DNA of 64,000 bases from Bog-756 sp963699085 (lineage in GTDB: Bacteria; Actinomycetota; Acidimicrobiia; Acidimicrobiales; RAAP-2). Shown here piece after piece: positions 53,809 through 63,111 of the stretch. The notes under the pieces were generated by a model, which worked only from the letters and a program-made list of their open reading frames with translations, was not told where the DNA came from and searched no databases. The translations under genes and the position numbers were made by a program. Position 1 is the first letter of the stretch; each line of letters starts with the position of its first letter. Location of the stretch: the NCBI GenBank assembly GCA_963699085.1, contig CAVOTH010000003.1, positions 744,001-808,000 of the forward strand, in the 5' to 3' direction.

Positions 53809-54363
53809 ATGCCCGCCTGTCCGACCCTGGTCACCGAACGCCTGATCATGCGCCCGTTCCGGGCCGACGACCTGGATCCGCTCTTCGCCATCATGTCCAC
53901 CGAAGAGGTCCGGGCATCGCTCCACTTTCCGGATGACCTCAGACAGGCAGCGGCATGGGGGGTGATGGTCTCCCTGGCCGGCTTGTGGGAGCTTCGCGGC
54001 CTCGGCCAGTGGGCACTCGAGGAGCGATCGACCGGCCGGTTCGTCGGACGAGCCGGCCTCTACTGGCGGACAGAGCCGGAGTGGCCCGGGGTCGAGGTCG
54101 GCTGGATGCTCGACCCGTCGACCTGGGGACAGGGGTACGCCACCGAAGCAGGGGCCCGGTCGGTGCGTTTCGGGTTCGAAGAGGTGGGTGAGGACACCTT
54201 GTTCAGCGTCATACTTCCCGAGAACGTCCGGTCCGAGGCCGTGGCCCAGCGACTCGGGTTCGCGCCGTGGGAGGAGCGGGTCCTGCCCCATTTCCCGTCT
54301 GCTGCCCACATGGTGTGGCGGCTCGGCCGTTCAACCTGGGAGGCCGGACTCAGCGCAGGCTGA
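53809..54363 (+). CDS. GNAT-family N-acetyltransferase, RimJ/RimL-like
   Basis: A 184-residue protein starting MPACPTLVTERLIMRPFRAD, the RimJ/RimL opening. FVGRAGLYWRTEPEWPGVEV is followed by GWMLDPSTWGQGYATEAGAR, the acetyl-CoA loop. It acetylates a protein N-terminus or small amine; substrate unknown. The gene overlaps the convergent SDR gene by 14 bp. Confidence 0.9.
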   Translation: MPACPTLVTERLIMRPFRADDLDPLFAIMSTEEVRASLHFPDDLRQAAAWGVMVSLAGLWELRGLGQWALEERSTGRFVGRAGLYWRTEPEWPGVEVGWMLDPSTWGQGYATEAGARSVRFGFEEVGEDTLFSVILPENVRSEAVAQRLGFAPWEERVLPHFPSAAHMVWRLGRSTWEAGLSAG

Positions 54364-55117
54364 GGCCGCCGTCGATCACCACCACCTGGCCGGTGACGTA
54401 CTCCGCCCGGGCCAGTCCCATGATGACCTCGGCCACGTCCCCGGGAGTGGCCGTCCGCTGCAATGGGGCCTGGGAGTTCACGAACTCGCGGACGAAGGTC
54501 CAGTCGGCCGTCCACGGGGTGTCGACCAGCCCGGGCGCCACGGCATTGACCCGGATGTCCGGTCCGAGGGTATTGGCGAGCAGCCGCGTCATGTGGCTCA
54601 TGGCGGCTTTGGAACAGGCGTAGGGGATGGAACTTCCCATCGGGCGCTCACCGGCGACCGAGGAGACGTTGAGGATCTGCCCGTTGCCGGATGCCCGCAG
54701 GTGGGGAACGGCGGCGACGGTCACCTGCCAGGTCCCGATCACGTTGGTGTCGTAGATCCGGCGCCACACGTCGGGGCTGGCGGCCTCGAGGTCGTTGTGA
54801 GGGATGACCGCGGTGGTGCCGGCGTTGTTGACGAGGACATCGAGGCGGCCGTGGGAGGTCACCACTTCCTCGATCAGGCGGACGGCGTCGGCCTCGACGG
54901 ACACGTCGGCCCGGACATAGGTGGCATCCGGCAGTTCGGCGGCCAGTGCCCGACCCGCCTCGACCGAAGTGACCGAGTTGACCACCACGGTGGCGCCCGA
55001 CGCCGCGAACCGGTGGGCCGTCTCCGCTCCGATGCCGGACGACGATCCGGTGATCAGGACTACCTGGCCGATGAAGTGGTCGTCGGAGGAGCGTCTGGAA
55101 CCGGTCGGGGCACTCAT
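54350..55117 (-). CDS. Short-chain dehydrogenase/reductase
   Basis: A 255-residue classical SDR: VVLITGSSSGIGAETAHRFA cofactor motif, VNNAGTT, catalytic Ser in ILNVSSVAGERP, YACSKAAMSH (Tyr-x3-Lys) and the end YVTGQVVVIDGGLSL. ATG 55117 has a TACACT box 6 nt upstream; the longer open frame to 55348 overlaps the rescue-factor gene and is rejected. The substrate is unknown. Confidence 0.92.
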   Translation of the reverse strand: MSAPTGSRRSSDDHFIGQVVLITGSSSGIGAETAHRFAASGATVVVNSVTSVEAGRALAAELPDATYVRADVSVEADAVRLIEEVVTSHGRLDVLVNNAGTTAVIPHNDLEAASPDVWRRIYDTNVIGTWQVTVAAVPHLRASGNGQILNVSSVAGERPMGSSIPYACSKAAMSHMTRLLANTLGPDIRVNAVAPGLVDTPWTADWTFVREFVNSQAPLQRTATPGDVAEVIMGLARAEYVTGQVVVIDGGLSLR

Positions 55118-55123
55118 GCCCGG

Positions 55124-55129
55124 AGTGTA
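55124..55129 (-). promoter_or_regulatory. Candidate -10 box, leaderless
   Basis: TACACT on the minus strand, 6 nt before ATG 55117. Confidence 0.45.
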
Positions 55130-55219
55130 GGACGGGTGCCCGGCGTGGCGGTAGGTTCGTCGCGTGCGCCCGGTGACCCTGCTCGAGGACGACCGGGGCA
55201 GAGCCGGTCCGGTCGACCG

Positions 55220-55663
55220 GTGAGCCCGGTCCCGGATCCGGCGTCGGGGGCGGGACCGGAGGTGGTGCGGGTCTCCTCGTCGTTGCGCATCCCGATGGCC
55301 GAGCTGCAGTTCCGGTTCAGTCCCAGCGGCGGGCCCGGCGGCCAGCATGCCAACAAGGTGGCCACCCGCGTCGAGCTGCGATTCGATGTCGCCGGCTCAC
55401 CCTCGCTCGGGCCCCATCAGCGGTCCCGTCTGCTCGAGCGGCTCGGGCCGGAGGTCCGCATAGTGGCAGACGACGAACGGTCGCAGCTGCGGAACAGGCA
55501 GCTGGCCGTGGCGCGGTTCCGCGAGCGGGTGGCCGGCGCTCTGCGGGTGGAGAAGACCCGGCGCCCGACCCGGCCGAGCAAAGGGGCCAAGGAGCGGCGT
55601 CTGGCCGAGAAGCGACGACTCTCCGAACGGAAGCGGGCGCGGCGGCCCGATCACGACGACTGA
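55220..55663 (+). CDS. arfB: ArfB-like peptidyl-tRNA hydrolase (RF-1 domain, ribosome rescue)
   Basis: About 147 residues. The catalytic loop is FRFSPSGGPGGQHANKVATR with the GGQ motif of release factors, and the basic C-terminal tail (RRPTRPSKGAKERRLAEKRR) is the part that enters the empty mRNA channel. It lacks codon-recognition domains, as expected for ArfB/YaeJ. It frees stalled ribosomes on truncated messages. GTG 55220 is chosen; GTG 55262 is also possible. Confidence 0.93.
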   Translation: MSPVPDPASGAGPEVVRVSSSLRIPMAELQFRFSPSGGPGGQHANKVATRVELRFDVAGSPSLGPHQRSRLLERLGPEVRIVADDERSQLRNRQLAVARFRERVAGALRVEKTRRPTRPSKGAKERRLAEKRRLSERKRARRPDHDD

Positions 55664-55690
55664 AGTCGGCAGCCGGAAGTCGCAGCCCGG

Positions 55691-56644
55691 TCAGCCGGCC
55701 TTGCGGGAGCGCCGCGCCGGCGCGGCCCATGCGGTGTCGAGCAGCCGGTTGATCTCCCCGGTCAGCCGCTCCGGGTGGACCCGCAACTCGAGGACAGAAC
55801 TGGCCTGGATCAGTTGTCCCTTTGGGAGTCGGCGGGCCAGCTGTTCTGCGTCATGGAACGGGTGGACGTGGTCCACCTTGTGGCCGATCACCAGGGCGGG
55901 GATGTCCATGGCCGCCCGCTGGTCCACTGTCGGGGCGATCGGTCCGGCCAAAATTCCATGAAGGACGGCGGCGGTCTCGCGGGGCTCCGCCGCGAACATA
56001 TTCATGACGCTGTCCAGGGGCCCGTTGCCGGTGCGGGGCAACCAACGGAATACCTTGGCCACCCGCCCCACGACCGGCCGGGCGAAATGGACGGCGAGCA
56101 GCAGCGGTACGAAGGTGGTGGCGGCTGCCGGCAGGGCCCACTCGAGGACCGGCATCTCGATCACCATGCCGCGCACCCGATCGGGTGCTTGTGCTGCGAC
56201 AAGGAGACTCACGTTCCCGCCGAGGGACACGCCTCCGACCACCGCCTGATCGATTCCGAGGTGGTCCATGAGGGCGATCACATGTCCGGCGTAGGTGTCC
56301 ATCCGGTGATAGGAAGCCCGCAGGGGACGGGCCGACAGCCCATGGCCCGGGAGGTCGAGGAGGATGACCCGGTTGCCCTTGGCCGCCAGGTCCGACGCGA
56401 GGCGCCGGTTCATGTTGGCGTCCATGAGGATGCCGTGCAGGAAGATCAGGACACGTGGGCCCTTGCCGTGGACCTCGAAATAGAGCTCCAGGTTGTCGTG
56501 GACGAACTGTCCCACCTCGTAGGGGTGCACCGATCCCGGATTGTCGTCGGGAAGATCCTTCGGGGCACGCAGAACGCGAGACGGTGCGATCTTCTTCCGA
56601 TCAGGCCCCTGTGCCTTTGCCGCCGGTGCCCCTGTGGTCCCCAT
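55691..56644 (-). CDS. Alpha/beta hydrolase
   Basis: A 317-residue hydrolase: LIFLHGILMDANMNRRLASD oxyanion strand, nucleophile Ser in VVGGVSLGGNVSLLVAAQAP, acid and His near IGHKVDHVHPFHDAEQLA and LRVHPERL. There is a basic N-terminal leader of about 45 residues. ATG 56644 lies inside the 3' end of the upstream nitrilase-family gene (44-bp overlap) and has a TACCGT box 7 nt before it. The substrate is unknown. Confidence 0.87.
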   Translation of the reverse strand: MGTTGAPAAKAQGPDRKKIAPSRVLRAPKDLPDDNPGSVHPYEVGQFVHDNLELYFEVHGKGPRVLIFLHGILMDANMNRRLASDLAAKGNRVILLDLPGHGLSARPLRASYHRMDTYAGHVIALMDHLGIDQAVVGGVSLGGNVSLLVAAQAPDRVRGMVIEMPVLEWALPAAATTFVPLLLAVHFARPVVGRVAKVFRWLPRTGNGPLDSVMNMFAAEPRETAAVLHGILAGPIAPTVDQRAAMDIPALVIGHKVDHVHPFHDAEQLARRLPKGQLIQASSVLELRVHPERLTGEINRLLDTAWAAPARRSRKAG

Positions 56645-57491
56645 GTAGTCCACGGTACGCGCCAGGCATGCGGTTCGACAACACGGGGAGGCGGGTTCTG
56701 ACATCCCTGAGCCCGGCCATGTCGAGATCGGCGATCACGACGCCGGGGCCCGGCTCGGATCGCTCGGCCAGTACGACGCCCCAGGGATCGACCACCATCG
56801 AATGGCCGTGACCGCGGGGCATCCCCGGAGGGAGCTCACCGACCTGACCGGCGGCGATGACGAACACCTGGTCCTCGACTGCCCTGGCCCGCAGGAGGAG
56901 CTCCCAGTGGGCCGGCCCCGTCGTGTCGGTAAAGGCGGCGGGAACGGTGACCACCGTGGCACCGGCGAGGGCCAGCATCCGGTAGAGCTCGGGAAACCGG
57001 ACGTCGTAACACAGGGTCAATCCGAGGACGACTCCGGCCGCGGATTCATCGGCGCCTTCTCCAGACAGTGGCACCACGCAGATCTCGTTGCCCGGGGCGA
57101 ACGTATCGGACTCCCGGGACGCGACCCCTCGAAGTGCCACGTCGAAGAGATGGATCTTCCGGTAGGCGGCCACCATGGCTCCGTCCGGTCCGAACAGGCA
57201 GCTGGTGTTGGACAACCTGTCGTCGGTGCCACGACCCCGTTCCGGGAAGCTGCCCGCCACCAGGTGGACCGACAGGCGTGAGGCGAGCGACGAGGCCCAG
57301 GCCACGGTCGGACCCTGCAGTGTTTCGGCCCCGGTCCGGAGGACATCAGGGGTGCCCGCCACCGAGAAGTACTCGGGAAGGACGATCAGCCTGGCGCCGG
57401 CGGCCGCGGCCTCCTCGACCAGGGCCTCGGCGGCGATGAGGTTGGCCGCCCGGTCATTCCCGGCCGTCGTCTGAATGGCGGCGACGCGCAT
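56601..57491 (-). CDS. Carbon-nitrogen hydrolase (nitrilase superfamily, NIT2/omega-amidase-like)
   Basis: A 296-residue protein. The Glu-Lys-Cys triad is visible: Glu in LIVLPEYFSVAG, Lys in AAYRKIHLFDV, Cys in LTLCYDVRFPELYR. GHSMVVDPWGVVLAE is the typical fourth block. It hydrolyses amide bonds of small molecules such as omega-amides. ATG 57491 has a TACCCT box 5 nt upstream. It overlaps the next gene on the same strand by 44 bp in another frame. Confidence 0.92.
   Translation of the reverse strand: MRVAAIQTTAGNDRAANLIAAEALVEEAAAAGARLIVLPEYFSVAGTPDVLRTGAETLQGPTVAWASSLASRLSVHLVAGSFPERGRGTDDRLSNTSCLFGPDGAMVAAYRKIHLFDVALRGVASRESDTFAPGNEICVVPLSGEGADESAAGVVLGLTLCYDVRFPELYRMLALAGATVVTVPAAFTDTTGPAHWELLLRARAVEDQVFVIAAGQVGELPPGMPRGHGHSMVVDPWGVVLAERSEPGPGVVIADLDMAGLRDVRTRLPVLSNRMPGAYRGLHGDHRGTGGKGTGA
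56652..56657 (-). promoter_or_regulatory. Candidate -10 box inside the nitrilase gene
   Basis: TACCGT on the minus strand, 7 nt before ATG 56644. Confidence 0.35.
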
Positions 57492-57496
57492 GTCAC

Positions 57497-57502
57497 AGGG
57501 TA
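57497..57502 (-). promoter_or_regulatory. Candidate -10 box, leaderless
   Basis: TACCCT on the minus strand, 5 nt before ATG 57491. Confidence 0.45.
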
Positions 57503-57620
57503 GGCCGGTGATCGGGCACAATGACCCAGGGCGGAGCCCACCCAGGCCGGGCCAAGACCGACCCAGACCCACGGTGGGCCGCTCCATCCGGATCGGTCCT
57601 GCCCCGAGGAAGAGAGTGCC

Positions 57621-58856
57621 GTGTCCTTCGAAGACTCCGATGTCGTCCGCAGCGCCGTCCGGCTGGAGGGCTTCCGGGACGACGAGTTCAACTACCAGCT
57701 GATACGGGCCCTGGGCATGGCCGACTATGGCGGTTCGGCTGTCGGAGAGTGCCTGTCGGTGGTGGCTCAGATCACCGACGGAAGCCCACAGAGCTGGACG
57801 CGCACGTTCGAGCACCTGGCCCAGCGGGTCGAGGAGCAGGGCCGAACCTGTCTGGCGGAGGGCCGAAACGTGAGCGGTCGGGATCATCTGCTGCGGGCTT
57901 CGACCTACTACCGGACGGCCGAGTACTACGGGGGCGGCTCGGGCGTGGACGGGCCCGGGGCGCGCAGCCAGGCCTGCTTCTCACTGGCGGCCGCGCTCAT
58001 CGACCCGCCGGTGGAGCCGCTGGGTATCCCTTTCGCCGGCGGGATGCTCCCCGGGTACCTGGTTCGCCCGCCGGGAGTGGGCGCCGGAGAGAGAGCGAGG
58101 CTGCGGCCGACGGTCGTCGCCGTGGGCGGGTTCGACTCGAGCGCCGAGGAGCTCTACTTCCAACTCGGTGTGGCCGGCGCCGAACGGGGGTGGAACGTGG
58201 TGGTATTCGACGGTCCCGGCCAGCTCGGTTGCATGCGCACAGAGCCGGATATGACGTTCCGGCCCGATTACGAAGTCCCGTTGTCCGCCGTCCTCGACGC
58301 CGTCGTGGGTCTTGAAGGGGTGGACCCCGACCGTGTGGCGCTCTGCGGCCAGAGCTTCGGTTCGTACTTCGCCGCCCGATCCGCGGCCACCGACACCCGG
58401 GTCCGGGCGCTGGTGGCCAACCCCCCCGTGGTCGACATGGGCCGATACATGGAGGCGTGGGTGGGCACCGACGTCTACCGCATGGTTCGCGACATCCGGC
58501 CCGAGGATGTCACCGGGGTTCCCGAGGATCTCATGCCCCGCCAGATGCAGTGGGGGATCGAAGCCATCTGTACCCGCTTCGGCGTGCCCTCGTTCCACGC
58601 CTGGCGCGATGCCATGGAGTCGTACCGACTCGGCGACCTGGTAACGGCCATCACCTGCCCGGTGCTCGCACTGGTGGGCGAACGTGAGGGGGATGAGCCG
58701 AGGGCACAGTTCGATGCGCTGATCTCCGGTGTCTCCGGGGCCGTGAGCTCGCGCATCTTCCGGCCTTCGGACGGGGCCTCGACCCACTGCCAGTCCGACA
58801 ATTTGCGGCTGTCGGCCCAGGTGACCTTCGACTGGCTCGACTCGCTACTGGCCTGA
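57621..58856 (+). CDS. Alpha/beta hydrolase, FrsA/acylpeptidase-like
   Basis: A 411-residue protein. An N-terminal helical domain of about 130 residues (DHLLRASTYYRTAEYYGGGS) precedes the hydrolase core: TVVAVGGFDSSAEELYF, VVVFDGPGQLG, nucleophile Ser in VALCGQSFGSYFAARSAA, and His in GASTHCQSDN near the C-terminus. The layout resembles 2,6-dihydroxypseudooxynicotine hydrolase and FrsA-type carbon-carbon or ester hydrolases. A GTG start with GAGGAAGAGAG upstream. The substrate is unknown. Confidence 0.85.
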   Translation: MSFEDSDVVRSAVRLEGFRDDEFNYQLIRALGMADYGGSAVGECLSVVAQITDGSPQSWTRTFEHLAQRVEEQGRTCLAEGRNVSGRDHLLRASTYYRTAEYYGGGSGVDGPGARSQACFSLAAALIDPPVEPLGIPFAGGMLPGYLVRPPGVGAGERARLRPTVVAVGGFDSSAEELYFQLGVAGAERGWNVVVFDGPGQLGCMRTEPDMTFRPDYEVPLSAVLDAVVGLEGVDPDRVALCGQSFGSYFAARSAATDTRVRALVANPPVVDMGRYMEAWVGTDVYRMVRDIRPEDVTGVPEDLMPRQMQWGIEAICTRFGVPSFHAWRDAMESYRLGDLVTAITCPVLALVGEREGDEPRAQFDALISGVSGAVSSRIFRPSDGASTHCQSDNLRLSAQVTFDWLDSLLA

Positions 58857-58941
58857 CCAGGGGGAGGGCGTGACCGGAGTTCAGCTGGCAACCGCGGGGA
58901 GGTGGTGAGGCAACGTTGCGGAGGAACCCGGGACGGTGCGC

Positions 58942-59790
58942 TCAGGTCCGGTGGCTGGCCAGCGCCGCGGTCAATGTCACCGCACCGTCCTCGGTGACGT
59001 TCTCGCGGACGCCCACCAATGCGGTCAGGGATGCCCAGCCGTCCTCGACAAGCGCCAGGTCGGAATCAGGCTCCAGTTCCGAGCGCTCCTTCGGCCGGTC
59101 CGGGTTCTCGGACATGCCCCGCATTGACAGGACGATGGCGCCACCGGTGCGGTCGACGCCCGATCCGTCGGCCGGGATCGGGGTGTGCTCGGGCCGTACG
59201 GAACGGATCAGTCCGACTTTTCCGAGCCGACCATGGCGGAGCCCCTTGAGTGCGCCGGGCTGCACGGCCGGCACATTGAGGTTGAGCACGGTGGCCGGTT
59301 CGGCCTTGGCCAGCACCGGGACGATCCCGCAGGCGAGGCCGACGGCAGTGTCCCAGAAGTCGGGCTCCGTAGCCCAGGCGATACTGACAGCCAACCCCGA
59401 GACGCCGAACTGGGCGCCGGTCAACGCGGCACCGACGGTACCCGAATGGAGTGCCGACCGGCCGGCGTTGACCCCGTGATTGACGCCGGAGACGACCATG
59501 TCCGGACGAGGCCCGAACCCTTCGATGCAGGCCAGGATCACGGAAAGGGCCGGCGAGCCGTCGATGCCGTAGGTGGGGATGCTGGCCAGCCCGGGAACAT
59601 CGACGTGCTCATAGGGGATCGACTCCCGCTCGTAGACCGGACCCACCGAGGCTCCGGCACCGCTGTGGTCGGTCAGCGGGGCCACGATCAGCAATTCGTG
59701 CTCATCGCCGAAGGCGGCGTGCAGACCCCGCGCCAGGGCCGCGATCCCCGGAGCGAAGACACCGTCGTCATTGGTGATCAAGATGCGCAT
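58942..59790 (-). CDS. surE: 5'/3'-nucleotidase SurE
   Basis: A 282-residue protein starting MRILITNDDGVFAPGIAALA, the SurE metal site (Asp-Asp). It continues with VAPLTDHSGAGAS, VVSGVNHGVNAGRSALHSGT and GTVGAAL, all conserved. SurE removes phosphate from nucleoside monophosphates and is a stress/stationary-phase enzyme. ATG 59790 is chosen; the long upstream open frame is an artefact of the divergent gene. Confidence 0.95.
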   Translation of the reverse strand: MRILITNDDGVFAPGIAALARGLHAAFGDEHELLIVAPLTDHSGAGASVGPVYERESIPYEHVDVPGLASIPTYGIDGSPALSVILACIEGFGPRPDMVVSGVNHGVNAGRSALHSGTVGAALTGAQFGVSGLAVSIAWATEPDFWDTAVGLACGIVPVLAKAEPATVLNLNVPAVQPGALKGLRHGRLGKVGLIRSVRPEHTPIPADGSGVDRTGGAIVLSMRGMSENPDRPKERSELEPDSDLALVEDGWASLTALVGVRENVTEDGAVTLTAALASHRT

Positions 59791-60082
59791 GGCGGGGAGT
59801 TCCGTTCGTCGGCCGGCACGGTCGGCCTCCCCCGCCAGAGGGCGTGGGTTCGTCGTGACAGGGTCTCGGCGGGCCGGTGCGGCCTCGTGGCCTACCATAC
59901 CGGGCGACATCGGCCACCGATCGTGTGCCACCCAGACGGGCGACGATGGAGTGGATTCCGCACTCCGGCCGCGACCCCGAGTCCTCACGGCACCGGGGAC
60001 GACCGGTCCAGCGTCTGCACCCCGACTCCACGACCCAGCTCCACAGCCCGCCATCGCCACCAAGGAACCAAGGCCCGAACCC
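59791..60082. other. Divergent intergenic region, surE to epimerase
   Basis: No gene is supported in these 292 bp. Long open frames here lack any family signal. No operator was recognised. Confidence 0.4.
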
Positions 60083-61038
60083 ATGACCCCACCTACTCCG
60101 CCGACCGACCAGCGTCCGTCCGAGACGACCGCCGCCACCGGCGACCAGTGGGTCATCGGACACGGCCACCAGCGGGCGATCATCACCGAGATCAGGTGCG
60201 ACGCTCCGGTCGCTGACCATCGGCGACCGAATCGGTGGTCGACGGGTTCGGACCAGGGGAATGGAGCCACGGTGGGAGGGGTCAGGTCCTCGCTCCGTGG
60301 CCCAATCGCCTGGGCGACGGTGCCTACACATTTCAGGGTGTGGCATCGCAGGCCCCGCTCAACGAAGTCGACCGCCGCAATGCCATTCACGGCCTCGTCC
60401 GCTGGCTTCCGTGGCGTATGACGGGACGGGCGCAGAACCGGGTGGGGCTGCTGTGTGAGCTCCGACCCACACCGGGGTACCCGTACGCGCTCCGAATCGA
60501 GATCGAGTACAGGCTCGGTCGTGAGGGCCTGACCGTATCCACGGATGCCGAGAACATCGGGCCCGATGACCTTCCCTTCGGACTTGGATTCCACCCCTAT
60601 CTCACCGTGGGCACCTCGACGGTCGACCAGGCCCTTTTGCGGGTGCCCGCACACCGGCGCCTCGTGGCCGACGAACGAGGACTGCCGACCGGCGCTGTGG
60701 GGGTGGCCGGCACCGAGTACGACTTCACGTCCGGACGGTCGATCGGGGTGACCCGGCTCGACACCGCCTATTGTGACCTGACCCGCGATGGGGATGGCCG
60801 GGCCAGGGTCGAGCTCGACCACCCCGACGGCGAGGGAGCTGTCACCCTGTGGGCGGATGAGCGGTTCGGCTACCTGATGCTCTTCACCGGAGACACACTG
60901 GACCCCGGCCTGCGTCGATCCGGGCTCGCCGTTGAACCGATGACATGTCCGCCTGACGCCTTCCGCTCGGGTACCGATCTGACCGTGCTGCGGCCGGGGG
61001 CCCGGTGGACCGGGTCCTGGGGGATCACACCACGCTGA
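60083..61038 (+). pseudogene. Aldose 1-epimerase (galactose mutarotase family), two frameshifts near the 5' end
   Basis: The ATG frame gives GDQWVIGHGHQRAIITEI. The next strand GATLRSLTIGDRI is one base out of frame near 60195. The rest returns in a third frame near 60232 (VDGFGPGEWSHGGRGQVLAP, WPNRLGDGAYTF). The C-terminal two thirds is intact: RNAIHGLVRWLPWRM with catalytic His, GFHPYLTVG, RLDTAYCDLTRD and GLAVEPMTCPPDAFRSG with the catalytic Glu. It interconverts sugar anomers. Two compensating-looking indels within 40 bp suggest sequence error as much as decay. Confidence 0.82.
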
Positions 61039-61104
61039 TCTGGAGCGACGTCCACCACCGTGTTCGCTCCCGGCGCGGGTGCGTTTCCGTCGCCTCGGCC
61101 TGAG

Positions 61105-63111
61105 TCATCGTGCTGCAACCACAGGAGAGTCCGTCGGTCCGATCCGACCGAACCAACGAATTTGGCCTCGTCCGTCGGCCTTGGCGTCGTAGAGGGCACG
61201 ATCGGCCCGCTCGATCAGTGCCTGGATGGTCCTGTCCGAGGACTCGGATGTCGCCACCCCGATACTGCATGCCAGCGCGATGGGGTGTACGTCGTCGCCT
61301 ATCTCCGATTGGGCCACACAGGCACCGATCCGCTTGGCGAGATGCTCGGGAATATGTGAGTCGCGGTTCCCGAGCCAGCCCACGACAAACTCGTCACCAC
61401 CGAATCGGGCGATGACATCCGATGCCCTGGTAGTCACTCGTAGGGCATCGGCAACCGCCCGGATCGCCGCGTCGCCGCCTTCGTGTCCGATCGAGTCATT
61501 GATCGTCTTGAGGTCGTCAAGATCGATGAAGAAGAGAGTGAGGAGCAACTCGCCGTTACTCCGGTTGGCACTGGCCAGGTCGAGTTCGAGGGCTTCGAGC
61601 GCCGCACCCCGGTTCAAGAGCCCGGTGAGCGAATCTCTCGTCGCCTGTTCGAGCAGGGCCTCGCGTTCAGTCTCGCTGGCCTGCACCGATCGGACGAGTT
61701 GGTTGAGGGCCATCTGTAGGGCAGCGCCGGTCCGACCGGGCAGCTGGCGCTGGAGGACAGGGTCATCGAGGTCGCCTTCGGACAGGACGATGGCCTGTGT
61801 CTGCATGGCGCGGAGGGTGGAGGCCATCTCGTTGAATGCCGCCGCGGCCAGCGCCAACTCCTTTGGCCCGGACTCGTCGAGGACGGGAATATCGAGCTCA
61901 CCCGCTTGTACGGAGGTGGCCGCGGCGACGATCCGGGCCAGGGGGCGTCGGACCTGTCGACTGAGGACGAGCACAGCACCGACAGCCAACAGTACGAGAA
62001 GGAGCACGAGGATGACCGTGATGACGAGAGACTGGGTGGCCGAGTTGGCTTGACTGGTCGAGGCCACCCGCAGATCGGCGGAACTGGCGAGGACCAGGCT
62101 GGCCAACGAGTTCGCCCAGGCCACCTCGGACTGTGCGACTTCGCTGATCTCGCTCGACTTGATGGCGACCGGGGGAGCCAGGTGGTCCAGACCGACGGTG
62201 ATGCCGCTCTGGACGAACCCGGCGAACTCCTTGTTGAGAGTGGCACCGGTCAGCGACTCCCACTCGGCAGCCCCTTTCGGACCGAGCGATCCGGGGAACG
62301 TATTCGTGGATGCCTTGAACTGCTGTTGGCTGACGATGAGGCTCTGCAGCTGTGCGGGTGTCGGCGTAGCGGTGAGCAAGGTTTCGAGAGACGATCCGTC
62401 CTGCAGGTTCTCCTCTCCGAGACCGGAGGTGAAGGCGGCAAACGACAAGCCGAGAGCGGTGAGCCGGTCCTTCGTCGTCGCCGTGTCCCACGAAGCGCTG
62501 GATTCCGACTGGTGGGCAAAGGTGCTCATCCAGTCGGCTTCGATCCTCGACCCGACTCCGTTGAAGACGCCCGCCACCTCCGTCGACGACGCTGTCCCTT
62601 GGTCGATGGAACGACGGAGTCGGACAATTTGGAGGTACGCATTGTGGAACGGACCGGTTGGCCCGAACCCCGCCTGGTCGTCGACGGTCTTTCTGGAGTC
62701 GATGAGGTCGGTCTCGACGTCGACGCCGAGGAGCGAGTCGAGTTCGGCCGAGGAGATGTGGTACGCCCGTCCTTCGACGATCGCCTGGCTGGGGATGAAC
62801 TCCGCGTAGATGTCGACCCGGGCCAGTAGAAGCGAGTCGAGGGTCAGCGTGGACTGGTGGGCGGTCACTGCCTGGTGCCGTATGGATAGCTGGTGGGCGA
62901 CCAAGGTCGACGCAAGTCCCACGGCAATCAGCAGAGGCACGAGCAGGACGACGATGAGCGACGTCCGGATGCTGAGTGGGAAGAGCCCCCTGAGGCGGTC
63001 ATGCCAGTCCGTCGATCCGGTGCGACCATCCCGGTCCTCGTTCGAGGGCACCGCTGGTCCGCCCTGGAGTTCATTGTCCACGTTTGGTCCGCTCTGACGT
63101 GGAGCGCCCAT
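61105..63111 (-). CDS. Membrane diguanylate cyclase with extracytoplasmic sensor, HAMP and GGDEF
   Basis: A 668-residue protein. A transmembrane helix (SLIVVLLVPLLIAVGLAS) is followed by about 290 helical extracytoplasmic residues, a second helix (LVITVILVLLLVLLAVGAVLVL), a HAMP domain (RQVRRPLARIVAAATSVQAG) and a GGDEF domain. The GGDEF part has RDSLTGLLNRG, FFIDLDDLKTINDSIGHEGG and VIARFGGDEFVVGW. The active GGDEF is intact, and RxxD (RASD) five residues before it is the product-inhibition I-site. It makes c-di-GMP in response to an external signal. ATG 63111 is the first start leaving a normal cytoplasmic N-terminus. Confidence 0.9.
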   Translation of the reverse strand: MGAPRQSGPNVDNELQGGPAVPSNEDRDGRTGSTDWHDRLRGLFPLSIRTSLIVVLLVPLLIAVGLASTLVAHQLSIRHQAVTAHQSTLTLDSLLLARVDIYAEFIPSQAIVEGRAYHISSAELDSLLGVDVETDLIDSRKTVDDQAGFGPTGPFHNAYLQIVRLRRSIDQGTASSTEVAGVFNGVGSRIEADWMSTFAHQSESSASWDTATTKDRLTALGLSFAAFTSGLGEENLQDGSSLETLLTATPTPAQLQSLIVSQQQFKASTNTFPGSLGPKGAAEWESLTGATLNKEFAGFVQSGITVGLDHLAPPVAIKSSEISEVAQSEVAWANSLASLVLASSADLRVASTSQANSATQSLVITVILVLLLVLLAVGAVLVLSRQVRRPLARIVAAATSVQAGELDIPVLDESGPKELALAAAAFNEMASTLRAMQTQAIVLSEGDLDDPVLQRQLPGRTGAALQMALNQLVRSVQASETEREALLEQATRDSLTGLLNRGAALEALELDLASANRSNGELLLTLFFIDLDDLKTINDSIGHEGGDAAIRAVADALRVTTRASDVIARFGGDEFVVGWLGNRDSHIPEHLAKRIGACVAQSEIGDDVHPIALACSIGVATSESSDRTIQALIERADRALYDAKADGRGQIRWFGRIGPTDSPVVAAR

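Noticed and set aside
59791..60822. Long minus-strand open frame upstream of surE
   Set aside because: It is a high-GC shadow of the epimerase gene; SurE similarity begins exactly at ATG 59790.
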